The position numbers and the translations under genes were made by a program. Below, in pieces: positions 5,870-6,941 of a stretch of 6,941 nucleotides of DNA. The first letter of the stretch is position 1, and each line of letters starts with the position of its first letter. A model generated the notes under the pieces. The model was given only the letters and a program-made list of their open reading frames with translations, had not been told where the DNA came from and ran no database searches. Where the stretch lies: assembly GCA_003141915.1 (NCBI GenBank), contig PLNY01000107.1, positions 409 through 7,349 on the forward strand. Direction: 5' to 3'. This DNA is from Anaerolineae bacterium. GTDB lineage: Bacteria > Chloroflexota > Anaerolineae > Anaerolineales > Villigracilaceae.

Positions 5870-6941
5870 ATGCCCCAATTGACTTCTTACGCCCTGCACT
5901 TTCGAGGCGGTTTGCACATCGGCACGCGCGGCGTGACGCTGGAAGAAGCGGGAGTTTCGATTCCATCAGATACGCTTTTTTCAGCATTATTGCAAAGCTG
6001 GATGCTGGTGGGCGGCGATATCGAAAAATTTGTTGCACCATTCTTCAAAACCCCAGCAGATGCGCCGTTCCGGCTGACCTCCGCATTCCCCTTTGCGGGC
6101 GAACTGCGCTTCTATCCAATGCCGCTGGATTTGACTCGGCTCTTTGAGGCAGTGAGTTTGGAGAAGCGCAGCAAGAGTTTGAAGAAGATCCGCTACTTTT
6201 CGGAGGGCTTGCTTCAACGGGCATTGAAGGGTGAGAAACTGGATTCATGGCTCTTCCCCGAAGATGAGAAGGATACGCATTCCAAAGGTCTGGCTCTGCA
6301 AGGCGGCGCGCTGTGGCTGCTGCCGGATGAGATCGGAAAATTGCCGGAAAGTTTCCGCAAGGCAGAATCTGTATTGCCTATGCTAAACGTGTGGAAAGAA
6401 GCCAGAACGCCGCGCGTCACCATCGAGCGCATTAGCAACGCTTCGAATATCTATCAGGCGGGGCGTGTGCAATTTGCCGAGGGATGCGGCTTATGGTTCG
6501 GCGTAGATTGGTGCAAACCAGATGAGACTTTTGCTGAAGGAGTCGCTTACAAGAGCGCCTTTCAGCAAGCCCTGGAAGTTTTGCAGGGGAACGGCCTGGG
6601 CGGCGAGCGTTCGAGCGGATACGGTGCGTTCAACTCCAAGCCCATGTCTACGACCTTTTTTTATGATGAACCAAAATCAGATGGCATGGCGTACTTGCTC
6701 AGCCGTTATATCCCGCGCGAAAATGAATTGCCCGAGGCGTTAACGAATCCCAAAGCCGCCTATGAACTGGTTTCGGTGAGCGGCTGGTTACAGACTTTCT
6801 CCGGCGCATCCCAGCGCCGCAAGCGGCAGATGATGGTGACGGCAGGAAGCCTCGTTTCCGCAAAGGATACTCCGGCGGGCTGTATCGTGGATTTGCAGCC
6901 AGAACCTGATCGCGAAGCGGGTAAGGTAGGCCACCCCGTCT
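5870..6941 (+). CDS. csm4: Csm4, Cas5-type subunit, 3'-truncated by the window
   Basis: The frame is open from the ATG at 5870 to the window end: 357 complete codons and one extra base. Csm4 is the RAMP protein that caps the foot of the Csm complex, holds the crRNA 5' handle and contacts Cas10. Family marks: LHFRGGLHIG (9-18), IPSDTLFSALLQSW from 31, TPRVTIERISNASNIYQAGR (180-199) and the glycine-rich loop GLGGERSSGYGAF (242-254). The GKVGHPV at the very end matches the start of the C-terminal ‘GHPVxRYG’ segment of Csm4, so only a short tail is probably missing. No frameshift is seen. GC is high here (36/60 at 6301-6360), unlike the TIR-STAND gene. csm5 would be expected next, beyond the window. 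Confidence 0.94.
   Translation, partial: MPQLTSYALHFRGGLHIGTRGVTLEEAGVSIPSDTLFSALLQSWMLVGGDIEKFVAPFFKTPADAPFRLTSAFPFAGELRFYPMPLDLTRLFEAVSLEKRSKSLKKIRYFSEGLLQRALKGEKLDSWLFPEDEKDTHSKGLALQGGALWLLPDEIGKLPESFRKAESVLPMLNVWKEARTPRVTIERISNASNIYQAGRVQFAEGCGLWFGVDWCKPDETFAEGVAYKSAFQQALEVLQGNGLGGERSSGYGAFNSKPMSTTFFYDEPKSDGMAYLLSRYIPRENELPEALTNPKAAYELVSVSGWLQTFSGASQRRKRQMMVTAGSLVSAKDTPAGCIVDLQPEPDREAGKVGHPV

Larger units (their letters stand above)
412..6941 (+). other. Type III-A CRISPR-Cas (Csm) operon with inserted TIR-STAND gene, incomplete at 3' end
   Basis: Gene order is cas10–TIR-STAND–csm2–csm3–csm4, all on one strand, with gaps of 15 bases, a 4-base overlap, 16 and 10 bases. The order without the TIR-STAND gene is the standard III-A order. 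No strong hairpin with a T-tract interrupts the run, so one transcript is likely. Missing from the window: csm5, cas6, cas1/cas2, a CRISPR array and a CARF-type effector; they may lie downstream or elsewhere. Confidence 0.9.

Overview
This window carries the first part of a type III-A (Csm) CRISPR-Cas effector operon, all on the + strand. An unusual gene sits inside it: a TIR-domain plus STAND/NACHT-like NTPase gene between cas10/csm1 and csm2. The organism is a bacterium. The protein style (DUF4926-like tail, TIR of the IPGEPLQE type, csm3/csm4 sequences) and the intergenic palindrome resemble what I associate with Chloroflexota (Anaerolineae-like) genomes. That placement is an impression from the sequence, not a demonstrated assignment.

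Layout: bases 1-187 hold the 3' end of a small DUF4926-like gene. Bases 188-411 are non-coding. They hold a perfect 30-bp palindrome (232-261), a possible sigma70-type promoter (320-348) and the Shine-Dalgarno sequence of the first operon gene. The operon then runs: cas10/csm1 (412-2781), TIR-STAND gene (2797-4623), csm2 (4620-5036), csm3 (5053-5859) and csm4 (5870 to the window end, 3'-truncated). Gaps are 10-16 bases, or a 4-base ATGA overlap, so the five genes are very probably co-transcribed. csm5, cas6, adaptation genes, a CRISPR array and any Csm6/Csx1-type effector are not in the window.

How the parts fit: Csm2, Csm3 and Csm4 with Cas10 and (expected) Csm5 would form the crRNA-guided Csm complex. 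Csm3 keeps the aspartate (D39) that corresponds to the target-RNA cleavage residue. The Cas10 Palm domain keeps GGDD, so cyclic oligoadenylate synthesis is expected. The N-terminal HD region of Cas10 is short and lacks the metal-binding HD and HH residues, so DNA cleavage by Cas10 is probably lost.

The embedded TIR-STAND protein keeps the candidate TIR glutamate (E78), Walker A and Walker B. It is therefore a candidate effector (for example NAD+ hydrolysis) that could supply the toxic output of this system. It has no recognisable CARF or SAVED sensor, so how it would be activated is open. The gene is visibly richer in A+T than its neighbours and has a weak Shine-Dalgarno, which suggests it was added to a pre-existing csm operon. 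This gene and its pairing with a nuclease-dead Cas10 are the most interesting features here.
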